This document shows positions 14,568 to 26,900 of a DNA stretch of 64,000 nucleotides, piece after piece; position 1 is the stretch's first letter, and each line of letters opens with the position of its first letter. The notes below the pieces were generated by a model that did no database searches, was not told the origin of the DNA, and worked only from the letters and a program-made list of their open reading frames with translations. A program made the translations under genes and the position numbers. The stretch is from Heterocephalus glaber. Taxonomy: Eukaryota > Chordata > Mammalia > Rodentia > Bathyergidae. The stretch is from NCBI RefSeq assembly GCF_000247695.1, contig NW_004624795.1:3938280-4002279 (forward strand), in the 5' to 3' direction.

Positions 14568-16561
14568 TCAGAGTGCAGTGCCCACTTCTGCCTTCTGCAC
14601 CGGCTTGCTTCTGTGGGTGCCGTCGCAGTATGGGGGCCTCTGGGTGGCTTTGCAGGTGCAGAGGGCCACCGTGCTGGTCTCCTGGGCCTTGAATTTGAGT
14701 GGGGCCAGGCCTGTGCGCTGGAAGAAGTGGGAACCGTCACAGAAGGGCTGATGAGAGAGAAAGAGGAGTCAGCCAAGCTGGCCTGCCCAGACTGGGAGAC
14801 TTGTCATGGGGCCAAGCTCTTGGGTGGGGCAGCCTGGGCTACTCAGTCACCTCTGGCCTTAATTCTGGGAGTGGGGTTGTCAGAAGGAAATAAAAGTAAT
14901 GATCCAGGTGTGGTGGCGCATGCCTGTAATCCCACCACTTGGGAGGCTGAGGCAGGAGGATCACTGCGAGTTTGAGGCTAGCCTGGGCTACATAGTTTAA
15001 GGCCAGCATGAACTACACAGTGAAATCCTGTCTTCAAAAACCAAAAAAAAAAAAAAAAAAGTAATTGGCACACGCCTGTAATCCTGGCACTCAGGAGGCT
15101 TAGGCAGGAGGATCGCCACAAGTTCCCGAGGCCAGCCTGAGTTACATGATGAGTTCAAGGCCAACTTGAACTACACAGGAAGACCCTGTCTCAAGATAAT
15201 AAAAACCAAAAAGTAAATAAATAAATGCTCTTTACTTTGCCTGGAGTAGGGGTTTGGTGTTCAGTGTCTACAGCATTAGTCTGGAGGGGACCCAAAAGGT
15301 CAGGACCCAAGGACAGTTTGCAAGATGGGACAAGACTGGATAGGAGATGTTTGTACTAACAGGATCTGTTTCTAATGACAGTCTCCACAGGTCCCTAAAA
15401 TTCATTTCCTTCCCCGTGTTCCTAGAGTAAAAACCAGGGGTTGGGAAGCGCTAGGAGTAGTTCAGTTTGGCTCTAAGCAATTGCTGGCATGGGACAGGGT
15501 CAGGGCCAGGCCCTCCAGCAACATGCCTGCCTGGGGCATTGGAGCCCCTCCTGGATGCTGGTCAGGCAGAGCCAGGGTTGGGTGGGGCAGAGGGGTGCAA
15601 ATAAAAGTCCATAACCTGTTCCAGAGGGCACAGGGTGCTGGCACAGGTACCTCCCACCCAAGCATTCCTTGGCTGGCTGCCCAGGTGCCGCTCCCAGGAA
15701 AGCTGCCTGAAGGCTACAACAAATCAGCACCAAAGTGGGCCTGGGGGCCAGGTCTCGGACACCACCGACAAGGCTAGAAGAAGCACAGGTGTAAACTCTG
15801 CCAGAAGGCAGGAAGGAAAGGGCCCCGGGCTAAGAACCCAGGCAGGGCAGGGCTCACGCTGGGACAAGAGGCTCCAGGTGTGCCAAGCAGCGGGTGGCAA
15901 GCTGAGAAGGCAAAGTCACATCTGTGGTGAAAGGCCAGGGTGTTGGAAGATGGGGACTGGTGTGGCTGGATCGTCCCCGAGATGGGGTCCAAGGCCTGGG
16001 AACCTTGGCCAGCTACTTCCTGGAAGGAGAGAGCCCCTGTTTCTCACCTGGTTCTTGCTTCGGCCACACGCGCACCACCTGTAGGTTTTTCCTGCCACCA
16101 GCTCTACCTTGATAGGCGTTTTCTGGGCCACCACGGGCTTGGCTGGCGTTTTGGGGAACCATCGGGCCTGTGGCAAGGAAGGGCTCGGGCTCAGGGTCAG
16201 CCTGCACCTTCGTCCGGACTCGCTCCGGGCAAGGACATCCCCCAGGACACTAGGGAGCTTGGCCTTCAGAGGGCAGGGAGTTGAGGCTTCGCAAGCATCG
16301 GGTTTCAGAGTCCAGCTGCCCCCCCGAAAGCCCAGCCCGCCCGGTGCTAGGAGGCCCCAGCACCACACCTGGCGCTGGCTCTCCACGCAGGACCCAGGCC
16401 GCCCACGTCCCCGTGTCCTAGGCCAGCGCTGCAGGCTGGGATGGGGCTGCTCCTCTCTGGTTCCGCTGCTGAGGTCCCTGGAACGGGGAGAAGTGTGCGG
16501 GGAGCAGGGGCGCCAGGCGACTCACCAGCCAGGAAGACATGTCTCGCCTCTGGCCGAGCTT
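14568..16561 (-). CDS. CISD3: CDGSH iron-sulfur domain protein 3 (MiNT), exons 2-4
   Basis: Mitochondrial matrix NEET-family protein that binds two 2Fe-2S clusters in one chain. Exons read on the minus strand: 16561-16526 (36 bases), 16167-16048 (120 bases, 40 codons) and 14747-14568 (59 codons plus TGA), all GT-AG and in phase. Two CDGSH motifs are intact: CACGRSKNQPFCDGSH across the exon 3/4 junction and CTCKATQRPPYCDGTH in exon 4, each with the three Cys and one His that hold a cluster. The conserved core begins ARWFPKTPAK. The human protein is about 127 residues with a targeting presequence from exon 1. Here no ATG in frame was found in the best exon 1 candidate (ending 16970); the first in-frame ATG is in exon 2 and gives MSSWLARWFPKTPAK and a 104-residue product. 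Exon 1 is therefore unresolved. Confidence 0.92.
14900..15225 (+). repeat. Two adjacent B1 SINEs in the last CISD3 intron
   Basis: First copy 14900-15059 with GTGGTGGCGCATGCCTGTAA and the internal ~30-base duplication (GCCTGGGCTACATAG and GCATGAACTACACAG), ending in an 18-A tail. Second copy 15063-15225 begins TTGGCACACGCCTGTAATCC, also carries the duplication and ends in an A/T-rich tail. Confidence 0.9.
15226..16047. other. CISD3 intron 3 without recognised elements
   Basis: Unique intronic sequence. An AG-preceded stretch near 15778 resembles an exon start on the minus strand but gives no CISD3-like peptide; the true next exon is at 14747. Confidence 0.6.
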
Positions 16562-16799
16562 CTGCGACGCACACAGGCAGAAGTGGTTTAGAAACAGAAA
16601 AACTGACTCAGTGGGGAGGGGAGGAGGCTGGAAGGCCATCTGGGAAGGACGCGGCCAGAGGCTGGCGGGCGCGGAGGAAACAGGAGTGTACGAGTAGGGG
16701 GTCACAGCAGGATCCTCCTGAGCAGGCCCCAGCACGCAGTGGGCACTCGGCTCCGGAAAAGGCTGCGAGTGACGCTCTAGGCCCGGGAGGCACGCAGTC

Positions 16800-17245
16800 G
16801 GCGCTCGGACACTAGGGGTACGCGGGGGCGGACCCAGGGCGGGGCTTGGGAAGGGCTAGGCGGGGCGGGTGGCGGCCAGGAGGCGGTGCTAACGGGCGGG
16901 GCAAGGACGTGGGGGCGTGCCCTGCGGGTTGGGTGGGCGGGCCCGCAGAGTTCCCCTCCAGGCGCTCACAGCAGCGGCTCGGCTCGCAGCAATTGGGCTC
17001 GCCAGCTCTCAGCGCTCCGCCCTGGGCGCCCCGAGCCTGGGCTTGGGGCGGGCCGGAAGACGCTGCGCGACTCCGCGAGGGGCCGCCCGGAAGCCCAGCA
17101 GGTGCCCGCCCGCAGCCTCGCGGCCGCCCCCAATACACAGCGGGCCTCCCCTGCGCCCCTTGGCAGGGCCTGTCCGCGGACGCATCTGCGGTCAGGCTGC
17201 CTCCCGTCGGACAGAAGGTCGCGCTCCCTAAAGCGCAGGTGGGGA
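16800..17245 (-). promoter_or_regulatory. CISD3: CISD3 CpG-island promoter with candidate first exon
   Basis: CpG-dense with several GGGCGG boxes (for example near 16858-16868 and 16895-16901). On the minus strand a donor CTGCT|GTGAGC marks an exon edge at 16970. In the phase that joins exon 2, the preceding codons read ELASPIAASRAAA, resembling the Ala/Arg-rich human presequence, but a TGA precedes them and no ATG is in frame. Confidence 0.5.
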
Positions 17246-17274
17246 CCGCTCATCACTCAGCCAGTTTAACAACA

Positions 17275-17412
17275 ATCTCGCCATCTGGGAGGCTGAGGCA
17301 GGAGGATCCTGAGTTCCAGCCCAGCCTGGGCAACTTCACAATACCCTGCGTAAATTAAAAAGCAACAACAAAACAGGCTAGGGACATCGCCCAGTGCGGA
17401 AGCAGGGTTACA
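17275..17412 (+). repeat. B1-ID dimeric SINE, diverged
   Basis: CATCTGGGAGGCTGAGGCAG, GCCCAGCCTGGGCAACTTCA, A-rich linker, then a decayed ID half (GGGACATCGCCCAGTGCGGA). It lies between CISD3 and the MLLT6 3' end. Confidence 0.75.
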
Positions 17413-18438
17413 GACCACACCCCACCCTCTCTTGGCAGCCCACCTCCTTTTCCCTTTACTAAAGCCAGACAAAGCAAGGTCTCTCTGGATTTTTTTTGGT
17501 TTTTTTGTAAAAGTCTTTTATTAAAAGAACAAGTGCTGTTTACGAACTGCCCTTCGTACAAATTACATCTGCCCTTCATACAAATAACATCTGGTATACA
17601 AAGATACAAGGTCCAGGTTATGCACAATTCCGGGCTTGGAGGTGCAGGATGGGGGCATTGCCTTTTCGGGCGAGGATATAAAGGAGGCTTCAGAAAGAAT
17701 GACAAAGCGGCCTCTGGGTTTGCAAACTGAGGCTGGCCCTCCCTGCCTCTTGGAAAGGTTCTGCTACACGTAAATAGGCTGGGACCAAAGGGGGAGCCAG
17801 GGTCTGGGTCTGCAGTCCCACCACCCGACTCCCACGTTGAGCTGGAGAACAGGGGCACCAGGCAACTGTGGACACTACCCAGTCCCCAGCTCTTCAGAGC
17901 AAGACAAAGCAGCCGGGTGGAAGGAGACATGTTTTGGTGAGCCCAGGGTAGCCAGGGCTGCTCGGCTCTACCTTCCTCTACCCTCAGTAGAAAGCCCACT
18001 CCATCCTTCTTCCCAGGAAACATCGGGATACAGAATGGGGAACTCTCCCTCTGGCCTGCTCCACACCAGGAAGATGCTGCAAGCTCCAGGGGAGCCTGGG
18101 TCTCGGCAAAGTTGTCCAGCATGTCCAGCTTGGCACAAGGACACATGAAGGTCACCCCTTCTCAGAGGTGGCCCTGGCTCATACACCCTTCATCTGTCTC
18201 TTAAGTCTGGGGTGATGACTTCCCTAGGTCTCAGCACTGAAAAAGGCAGGGGCTCCCTTACCGACCTCAAAGTCAGAGACCCCAAGAGGCAGCAGGAGAC
18301 CCCAGAGCCTAAAACCTACAAATAGGACAAACTTTTCTTTAAAGGCACCCCTTCAAGTGTCATTGCCTATGAAGAGGACCCGTCAGCTTGGAGCTGATAG
18401 CTAGCGCTACACAGACTCTCAACCTGCACCTGCACCTG

Positions 18439-18444
18439 CACGCG

Positions 18445-18474
<30 letters not shown>
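18439..18474. repeat. (CA)n/(CG)n microsatellite in MLLT6 3' UTR
   Basis: CACGCGCACACGCGCGCACA followed by a pure CA run; alternating purine/pyrimidine on both strands. A second CA run lies at about 18757-18781. Confidence 0.9.
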
Positions 18475-18475
<1 letters not shown>

Positions 18476-19246
18476 GGCCAGCTGGCAAGGGAGCCAAAGA
18501 CCAGGTGGCCAGGTCCTGGCTCTATCAGAGTCCCTACCCTCCTGGGGCTTGGAGCTGTCACCAGGGAAGCCAAGGGCCAGCTGACACCCCACCCCTAGGT
18601 GTGACCCCTCAGCTGGGGCCCAGCACCTACATCCACTCACATCTCCCTGCTGAAGGTGGGGACACACAAAGCTCCAGCCAAGCATTCAGACACCACTTCC
18701 GCTCTGCAAACCACATCCTTCCCCTCCCCCAGACCAAGCACCACAAATCTGCACACGCGCACATGCGCACACACACACACACCCATCCAAGTTCACTGTC
18801 AAAAACTGGACTGAGGTCGGGAGGTGAAGGCCGTACAGCCCTCCTTCTGCATCTGCGTCCTGTCCCTCCCAAGGCTCTTCACAGCTTTCCTAGTAGGCTC
18901 CACTGGAAAGAGGGCCACTGGCTGTCTAGAGTCCCATGTCCCCAAGCCTGGCCTCCCCACCACAGCCTCCCAGCCTAAGGGGCACAAAGGGCTTGGGAAA
19001 CTTGGGGGACAGACTCAGAGACGGAGGTGACAGGCTGGGGGGCTCTGTTCCAGTGCACTAACCCTTCCCCGGCTTCACACCGCAGCCTCTCTCGGTGTGT
19101 GTCCGCTCCACCAGGACAGAGGGGACAAAGTGGCCTTCAGCCTTGGGCAAGGGCAGCGTAGGAAGGAGCAACTCTTCTAAGTATCTTTGAAGGTTGTTCT
19201 GTTTTACAGTGCCTTGGGGACAGGGAGTTAAAGAGCAGAACAGAGG

Positions 19247-19330
19247 GCCAGGGATTTAGCTCAGTGGTTTCGGCGCCTGCCTTGCAAGCGCAAGGTCCTG
19301 AGTTCGATCCCCCCCCCCAAAAAAAAACAG
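19247..19330 (+). repeat. ID SINE (tRNA-Ala-derived), well preserved
   Basis: GGGATTTAGCTCAGTGGTTT (A box), GCCTTGCAAGCGCAAGG anticodon arm with TGC, GAGTTCGATCC (B box), short C/A-rich tail. Antisense within the MLLT6 3' UTR. Confidence 0.9.
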
Positions 19331-20933
19331 ATTAAGATGAATAAAATGCTCAGTTCTAACATGTCTTTCTAACTGATATTTAGCATTTAATAAAAAATGA
19401 GTATTTTGAGGTCATCACAACTGTCCCTTCCCCCCACCCCCAAGCCCTTGCAAGTGCTAAGAAATCTCCTCAGAAGGATTCCCACCCACCCCGTCCATTA
19501 GCGCCCTAACGTCTTACAAAGTCCTATCAACAGGAATATTAATATTATTTCTCGTATCAGAAAAAAAACAGTTGAGCAGCACAGGCAAAAATATATCTGC
19601 ACTACATTTCTGTCATTGCCAAAAATATACACATCTTCTTTTCTTTATTAGAAAACAAAAACAAAAACAAAAACCCCACCAACAACAAAAACCCGAGCAG
19701 AAACACACACAGTTATGCACACATGCAAGCCGGACAGATCGGGGCGTCCACCCCAGTGCAACTGAATAGGGCCCCTGCCTTTGTGCCATGGTGAGCACTG
19801 CCCGCTGCACCCGGGACACAGCTGTGGGTGAGGGGACAGCATTAGGTCAGTTTAGTGGCTCCGTCACTGGTAGGGGTGGGAGCCAGGCTGGCTAATTCTG
19901 GAAATAGGACTTTTCCTAAAAGAAGTGGCACTTCCCCCCTTGTCCCCTCCCCCAACCCCCAGGACTCCCCTCCTGCCAGGGAAGGGTCACACTAGCAGGG
20001 GGTAGGGGGCCCTGAGACCAAGTGGGGAACAGGGAGGGAAGGCAGGACACCGCGCTGACTCCGAGCCCCACCCCGCCACTCTCTGGTACCAGGGTGTACT
20101 TCGGGATTTCCTTGCCCTGCTGTGCCCAGAAAGGGACTGGAGTGGCAAGGTGAGGAGAGCACAGACCAGAGCTGGAGCTCCCTGCTGGTGCCAACCACCT
20201 CTCCTCTATCCCTGCCCTCAGCTGCCCCAGGTCCGGGGGAAGACAGACAGACGACAGACACACCACACGCACACACTCATGCACTCACGCCTCTCCCCAC
20301 CCTCAGCACTCCTCCAGCCAATAGTGCAAACAAGGAGCGGGGTGCTGAGGACAGCCAGGGCCTCCCCACCTAGCGCAGCTCCCCCCGCAGGTGCCGGAGG
20401 CCCGGGCTAACACCAATGTCCTGCCCTTCCTCAGCCCCTACATCTGTAGGCTTTTACAAGCTCAGCTTGTGACCCTAGGTGGGGAAGGGGACAGTGAGAA
20501 ACAGTCGAAGGGACCCTTCTGCCACCTGCCCAAGTGGGGAAGAAACTCCTAGTGAGGGGCCCCTTCTTCCCTAAAGATTCAACGTGGGGCCAGTCCCAGG
20601 GCCACCCCTTCCCTTCTCCGCATTCAAGTGCTGATCTGTTTTACGTAGTGGGTCCCATGACCCCCCACTCACCCCATGGCGTGCCCTGCTCTCGGGGCGC
20701 CCCAAGCCGCCCCCTTTGGAGCCTCTCCCAGTGGCCAGCGCGGAGGGAAGGGCCTGATGGAAGGTGCCCTCCCAGCCCCGTCCTCGGCTCCACGCTCCCC
20801 ATGTGCCCTGGGCCTCTGCATGGGCCCCAGGCCAGGCTTGCCAGTGTCTGGGCCCAGCCGCCTGCTCCAGGCTCAGCCCTCCAGCCAGGATCTTGTCCCC
20901 TCCACGCAGGGCTCAGGAAGGGCAGGGCTGGGG

Positions 20934-23900
20934 TTAGCCTTTCTCCTGGTTGGCTGAGGCTCCTTTGTCAGCAGCCTGGAAAGACAGGGAGGCTGGAGCC
21001 TTGCAGCTTTGGGACAGGGCACCCCGGGGGTTCTGTCAGGGTAGAGGAGACCCAGGCATGTGCCAGCCAAGGACAGCTTCCAGGGCTGGGCTCTATCCCC
21101 TTTTCCTGCTGGTCCCTACAGAGCCCGCTTGTAAGGCAGACTCGTCCCTGCCCCCTTGTTTTTGTTTCTGGAGACGGGGTCTCACTATGTAGTCTAGGCT
21201 GGCCTTGAACTCACTATGTAGCCCAGGCTGGCCTTGAACTTGCAGCGATCCTCCTGCCTCAGCCTCCTGAGTGCTGGGATTGTAGGGATGCACCACCATG
21301 CCTGGTGGAAGGCTGTTTTCTAATTGGTCCTTTTCCCACCAACCCCACTCACAGTAGCTTTTTCCTGGTTCTGTACCAGGGATCCGCTGACCATCCATCC
21401 CTGCACCTCCCTTTATAGGCAGCCAGGAAGGCCCCGAGCCCTTACTCACCCCTCCTTTGGGGCCGCTGCCACTGCTGTCGGCCCCCGACAGGCTGAGGAA
21501 GGGGTTGGTCTGAGCAGTAAGGACCGGGGGTCCCCCTGCTGCTGCCACAGCAGCAGCTGCAGCTGCTGCAGCCATGAGACTTGTGTTGCTGCCCAGAGAG
21601 GGGGCCACCAGGGCTCCGGTGGGCAGTAGGGCTGGTGCGGATGCAGCTGAGAGCAGCGGGGTGGAGCTTCCGGCCAGCAGCCCGGCCATGGGCAGCTGGG
21701 AGCCCCCGGCCATCTGCAGCCGCTGTAGCTCCCGCTTCTGCTGCACCTGCTGGATCATCTGGTAGACCACGGCTTGGTGCTCCTGCAAGGGGCCGACTGC
21801 TTCTTATGGTCCCTTCCTACACCGCCAGCCAGCACTGCCCACCACCCTGAGCACGAGGTGAGGGAGGGGGACCATCGGGGTTCTGTCTCGTAACACCCCA
21901 TTCTAGGCCTGTTTCCCCATCCAAACCAGAAAAGTCAGGCGTGGTGGCACGCACGTATGAGCCCAGCACTTGGGAGGCTGAGGCAGGAGGATCGCCATGA
22001 ATTCAAGGCCAGTCTTGGCAACATAGTGAGTTCAAGGGCAGCCAAAACCAAAGAAAAAACACACAAAAGAAAAAGAAAAAAAGAGAGAGAAAAGAAAAGG
22101 GCTGCACACAGTCAGCATTTGTCAACTGGGGACTGCTGGCCAAGGGCAGCACTGCCATCCCTGGCCCTGCCCACTAAATCAGGCCCTCCATTCCTAAACA
22201 ACCACAAATGCTCCAAGGGTGGTGGATCCCAAGTTGGGAAACACTGGTTCATTTTTTGGGACAGGGTCTCACCATGTAGTTCAGGCTGCCCTTGAACTCC
22301 TGGTGATCCTCTTGCCTCAGCCTCCTGAGCGCTAGGATTACAGGGATGCACCACCATGCCCGGCTAACACCAGTTTTCAATTCCTGGACTTTTTATTTTT
22401 TGGTACTGGAAATCAAACTCAGAACCTTGTGCTTTTGATGGAGGCGTGGCACAACTGAACTAAATCCCTGGCCCTCCAACCTTTTATTGTTGTTGGTTTT
22501 TTTTGGTACTAGGGACTGAACTTGGGTCAACCTTTTATTGTTAAGAATCATTTTACTTTCAATGGCTAAAGCATTTTGTGGTCCAAAGGTCAAAATAATA
22601 GGGCTGGGGATTTAGCTCAGTGGTGCCTCTGCCTGCCCTGGAAGCGCAAGGACCAGAGTTCGATCTCCAGTACCAAAAACAAAACAAAACAAAAAAAACA
22701 AAGGTCAAAATGATAGATCAAAATTTACCTTACAAAAATCTTCCTATTCTTGTTCTCATCTGGCCCCGTGAGTAATCAGCTATTTTCTGGTCTTCTAGCG
22801 TTTTTTACATGAAAATGTTAGTATCTCCTATTTTCTTTTTCTTGGTACCAGGGATCAAATTCAGGACCTTGCACTTAAGGCTGGTGAGGTGCCACTGAGA
22901 TAAATCCCAGGCCTTATCTCCTATTTTCTTAATCTCTTCATTTTTATTTTTTTATGGTTTTGGAGACTGGAAACAGGGCTTCATGCATGTAGGCAAACAC
23001 TATCAGTGAGCTTTTCGTTATTTATCATATCTCAGCTTTGTATTACTTTGTTCTTTATTTCAGACAGTATCTTGCTAAGTTGATAAGCAGCCCAGGGTAG
23101 CCCTGAGCCTTCGATCCTCCTGCCTCAGCCTCCCACAGGGCTGGGACTATAGGCATGAACCCATACTGCCACCACGCCCAGCTTTCACTGCCCTGGTTGC
23201 TAAAAGGCAAAATCCTTTTTCCTGGAATGAAATCTCAAAGAGCACAATGGACGTGGAGGCCCCAAAGAAACTGGTCTGGCTGAAGTGGGACTCGAGCACC
23301 CAGTTCCCCTCTTCCTGTTGGAGATCTGGGGCCCCAGAGGCACCCCTTGCCCTTCACCAGCCTCCCATCCCTGCCCAGCCGGGAGCCCCCACCCCGCTGG
23401 CCCTGATCTGGCAGCGCTGGAGGGGGGACGTTACCGGGGTCAGCTGTGGGGAGGCCAGGAGCTGCTGGAGCTGCTGGAGCTGCTGGTCCTGCTGCTGAAG
23501 GAGGTGTCTCTGCTGCTCGGTGAGGCTGAGGCAGGACAGGCAACGTGGCTGGGAGAGACAGGGTGCACATCTCCCCGCCCCCACAGGCTCCCTTCCTCCC
23601 CGGGGCAGGGTGAGGAGAGGCAGGAAGCACAGTTTGAAGGACTGAGCTCAGGGAGAGATGGAGGGCAGGGAATGGGGAGCAGTCCCAGGAGGAACACCAA
23701 GGTGGGGGTTGTCCCCACCTGCTACTCCTGAGGCACTGAGGAGTGCTAGTCTAGGGGGTCCCCAGAGGCCAACAGCGCACTAGGGCCACTACCCTGTGGG
23801 GCCAACGTGTTGGCAGACCCTCCCGACTCAGCCTCACGTTCCCTCCCAGGGCCTCACCTGTTGAGACAGCCTGGCAGCTGCAGCGCAGGGGCCCCACCAG

Positions 23901-26900
23901 CCTGGCTCAAGGCTGCAGGGTTGGGGGCAGCAGCCCCATTCAGTCCCCCCAGAAGCCCATTGAGGGGCAGGCCCCCACCGCCCGACAGACCCCCCAGCAG
24001 CCCCTCAGCCACAGGCATGGCCCCCAGCCCTGCTGCCCCAGGTGCCCGGCCAAGCCCATTCTGTGGCTGGGCCGGGAGTGGCGCAGGGGCCCCAGGCAGG
24101 GCTAAGGGCAGGGCAGCAGGGCTCTGCTGAAGCAGGGGCAGCGGTGGGGGCGTGCTGTGGAAGGACAGCGATGAGCTGCTGCGGCTCGGGCAGCCTGAGT
24201 GTGGGTCCTGGGGAGGGAGGGAGTGGGGGGTCAGAGGACCAGCTTGGCCTTTCTGGTGCCCAGCCCAGCACCTGCTGCACCCCAAGGTACCCTGGGAAGC
24301 AGCCAGGCCAAGAACAAAGGCTGGGAATCCAAACCCTCGCCGAAAGCCATGTTACTGCCCGCATCCTGGGCACCAAGCACCCCGTCACCCTTGCTTAATA
24401 AGGGACAAGGATAACTGCAGTGACTTTCCAGGGACCTGGATCCTGAGGTCAGGGCTTGCCCTGGACACCCGTGACTCCCATTTTATGGTAAAATGAAAGC
24501 TAAGGCTGGGCTAAAAGACTGGTTCGAAGCCCGTATCCACAATGCACAGGCTTGGCGGCCTTAGGTTCAACTTAGCCTACCCATTCCTGACTGGCGGTAA
24601 TAGTACAGATTCCATAGGATCATTGTGAAGACCAGAAAAACTAATGGGGATGATGAACGGCAGGCAGGCAATTAATGTTAGTTATTGTTATGATTATGAT
24701 TGGAGTCTCAGTTTGTAAGTAGCAGAGAACAAGAGCCCAGTTTGTTTCAAGTCCAATAATAACCACAACAGAACAATAGAAACTGCTATTCCAACCACCA
24801 CCAATTATGCAGGAATTACTTCATGTGAGGCACTGTAATAAACCCTTCAGAGCATTTCTCCAAGGGCCGTCCTAATCAGCCCACCCGAGGGTCCCTCCCC
24901 CGCTCCCCGTGGCCTCCTAGCCCTCTCCCAGGGGGTATTTATTGCTTTCCTGGACGTAGCCCATTTTCAGGAGGCCGTGTGGCATTGGTCGAGGCCTGCC
25001 CAGCCTGTGCCCGGCCCCGAGCAGAACCTCACAAAGAGGGGTGCAGCCTCCAAGAGGTGCACGGTACAGATGGCACCGGGACCCTCGGTCTCCCCCACAC
25101 CCCGTCCCCGCGGTGCCCACCTCAGAAGACGTAGACAGCGAATTGTCCAGGCCGAGGCTGTTCTTGCCTGGAGGGCTCTTGCTGGTGCTCAGGGAGTCGC
25201 TGCTGGCTGCAGGAGAATAGGAGGTCAAGGCTGGAGGGGGCAGTGCCAGCTGCCAGCTGGGGACCCCTACTTCCGGGCTGGACAGGACCCCTCACCTTGG
25301 GGGAGCAGGCCGTAGGGTCCAGGGATGGGGCCGTTGGCGGCAGGCAGGACAGCAGGCAGGGAGGGGAAGGGCACGGAGAGCTGCACGTTGAGAAGCTGCA
25401 GCCGCTCCTTCTTGGCCGTCAGGCTCAGGATCTGTTCCTGCAGCCGTTGGTTTTCCTTCTGCAGCGCGTGCAGAGCCTTCAGCATCTCCACGACTGCGGA
25501 GACAGGGGCCAAGGTGGTCTGAGCCCGGGGGTGTGGGGGTGGGGGGGGTGGCTGACAGGCCGGGAACCCGGGCTGAGGCGGGGCGGGACCACAGATCACC
25601 CAACCGAGCGCGAGCGCGGGGTCGTGGCCCGACCCCACAGCCGACCCGGCGCCTGGAGGCCACAGGTGTGAGGCCGGGGCGGGCCCTGGCGCTCCCGGCA
25701 GGAGGGGAGCAGGCGTGGGCGGAAGTGGAACGCTGATGGTCTGGGCCGGAAGGGGTTGGGAGGGAGTGGGCGCGGGCCAAGGGCAGGTTTCCCGCCCGCC
25801 TGGCGCCACCCTCCTCACTGTTGACGCCGGCCTCGCCGTCGCCCTGCTTCTCCAGCAGCTGCTCCATGTTAGTCGTCCCCGGAGCCGCCGGGTCTAGCTG
25901 GGCGCTGCCGCAGGGTGCAGACGCGGTCTGGTCGAAGAGTGCAGGGAGGCTGCTGATGGGGGACCTGGGTCCGGGGGCGAAGGTGGGTTCAGGCTCCTCT
26001 CCCCCCGCGGCAGGCCCCCCCCCCCCGGGGATTCCAACCCGGCCCAACCCCCTCCCGGCCCCGCCCCCCGCCGCCCCCTCCCTCACATGGAAGACAGACT
26101 CTCCTGGGGAGAGGTCCCCCGACACCGGAAGCTGCAGTCCTCCAGGTCTGGCTCTTGGAAGAAGGGAGAGCAGGGGTCAGCGGGGGAGGAGGCCGTCAGC
26201 CACAGGGTCCCAGCTTGGGAGGTGGATGCGGGGTCTGGAACCTCAGCGCAGACCCCCTCCCCAGATACCAACCCCGGAGATGAGGCACGAGGATCTGGGC
26301 TTGAAACCCTGCCCTCTGGGGGCTTCCTCGCCGGTTCTCCAGCCTACTTCAGATGCGCCTCCCGGTTTCAAAGTTTCAGAGATTTGAGGTGGACAGCAGC
26401 CCGGACTGAACTGTAACCTGACGCGCTACCTTGCTGCGTGACCTCCTATCTGAAGTGACTGTTATTAAGACCGAAATAAGGGACTAAGGTAAAATTTAGT
26501 TGGAGGGTTTGGGTGGCATGCAGCAACCTTTAATAACTAATATTATTGTAATTAGCTTTGCCTGACTTTATAACCATAAACTCCCAAGGAAGAAGGCAAA
26601 ACTGCGTCGGGCCACAGAATCCTACTCTGGGTTTTAGAACTGTAACCCTAGAATCAGACCCCCTCCCTTTGGTACTGGGGATTGAACCAGGGCCTTCTCT
26701 CTGAGCTACCTCCCCAGCACCACCCCTCTTTTCTTAATTGTTTGAGACAGGGTCTCGAGGAGTTGCCCAGGCTAGGCTAGAACTCTTGATCCTCCAGCCT
26801 CAGCCTCCCAGAGTGCTGGGATTACACACGTGTGCCAACGTTGGTGCCTTTAAAGTTTACCCCACCTGTGGCTGGAAGATAAGCTCCGCCCCAGCACCCT

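Larger units (their letters stand above)
17495..20933 (-). other. MLLT6: MLLT6 3' UTR, about 3.4 kb
   Basis: Runs from the MLLT6 stop to a minus-strand AATAAA at 17522-17517. It contains two CA-type microsatellites (about 18439-18474 and 18757-18781) and an ID SINE (19247-19330). Another minus-strand AATAAA near 19645 could give a shorter form. The 3' end is inferred from the signal and from the long UTR known for this gene. Confidence 0.7.
21450..23525 (-). other. MLLT6: MLLT6 exons 18-19: Gln-rich and poly-Ala C-terminal region
   Basis: Exon 18 encodes QQRHLLQQQDQQLQQLQQLL, then LASPQLTP. Exon 19 continues EHQAVVYQMIQQVQQKREL and ends in an eight-Ala run (MAAAAAAAAVAAAGG) before LTAQTNPFLSLSGAD. 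The CAG/CTG-rich DNA at 23458-23520 encodes the Gln run. Confidence 0.9.

Noticed and set aside
13721..14776. 351-codon minus-strand frame over the CISD3 3' end
   Set aside because: It is a different frame from the CISD3 exon (14747-14568) and includes a B1 element.
15700..15778. Possible CISD3 exon after an AG at about 15779 on the minus strand
   Set aside because: Its translation lacks the expected PFCDGSH continuation, which is found exactly at 14747.
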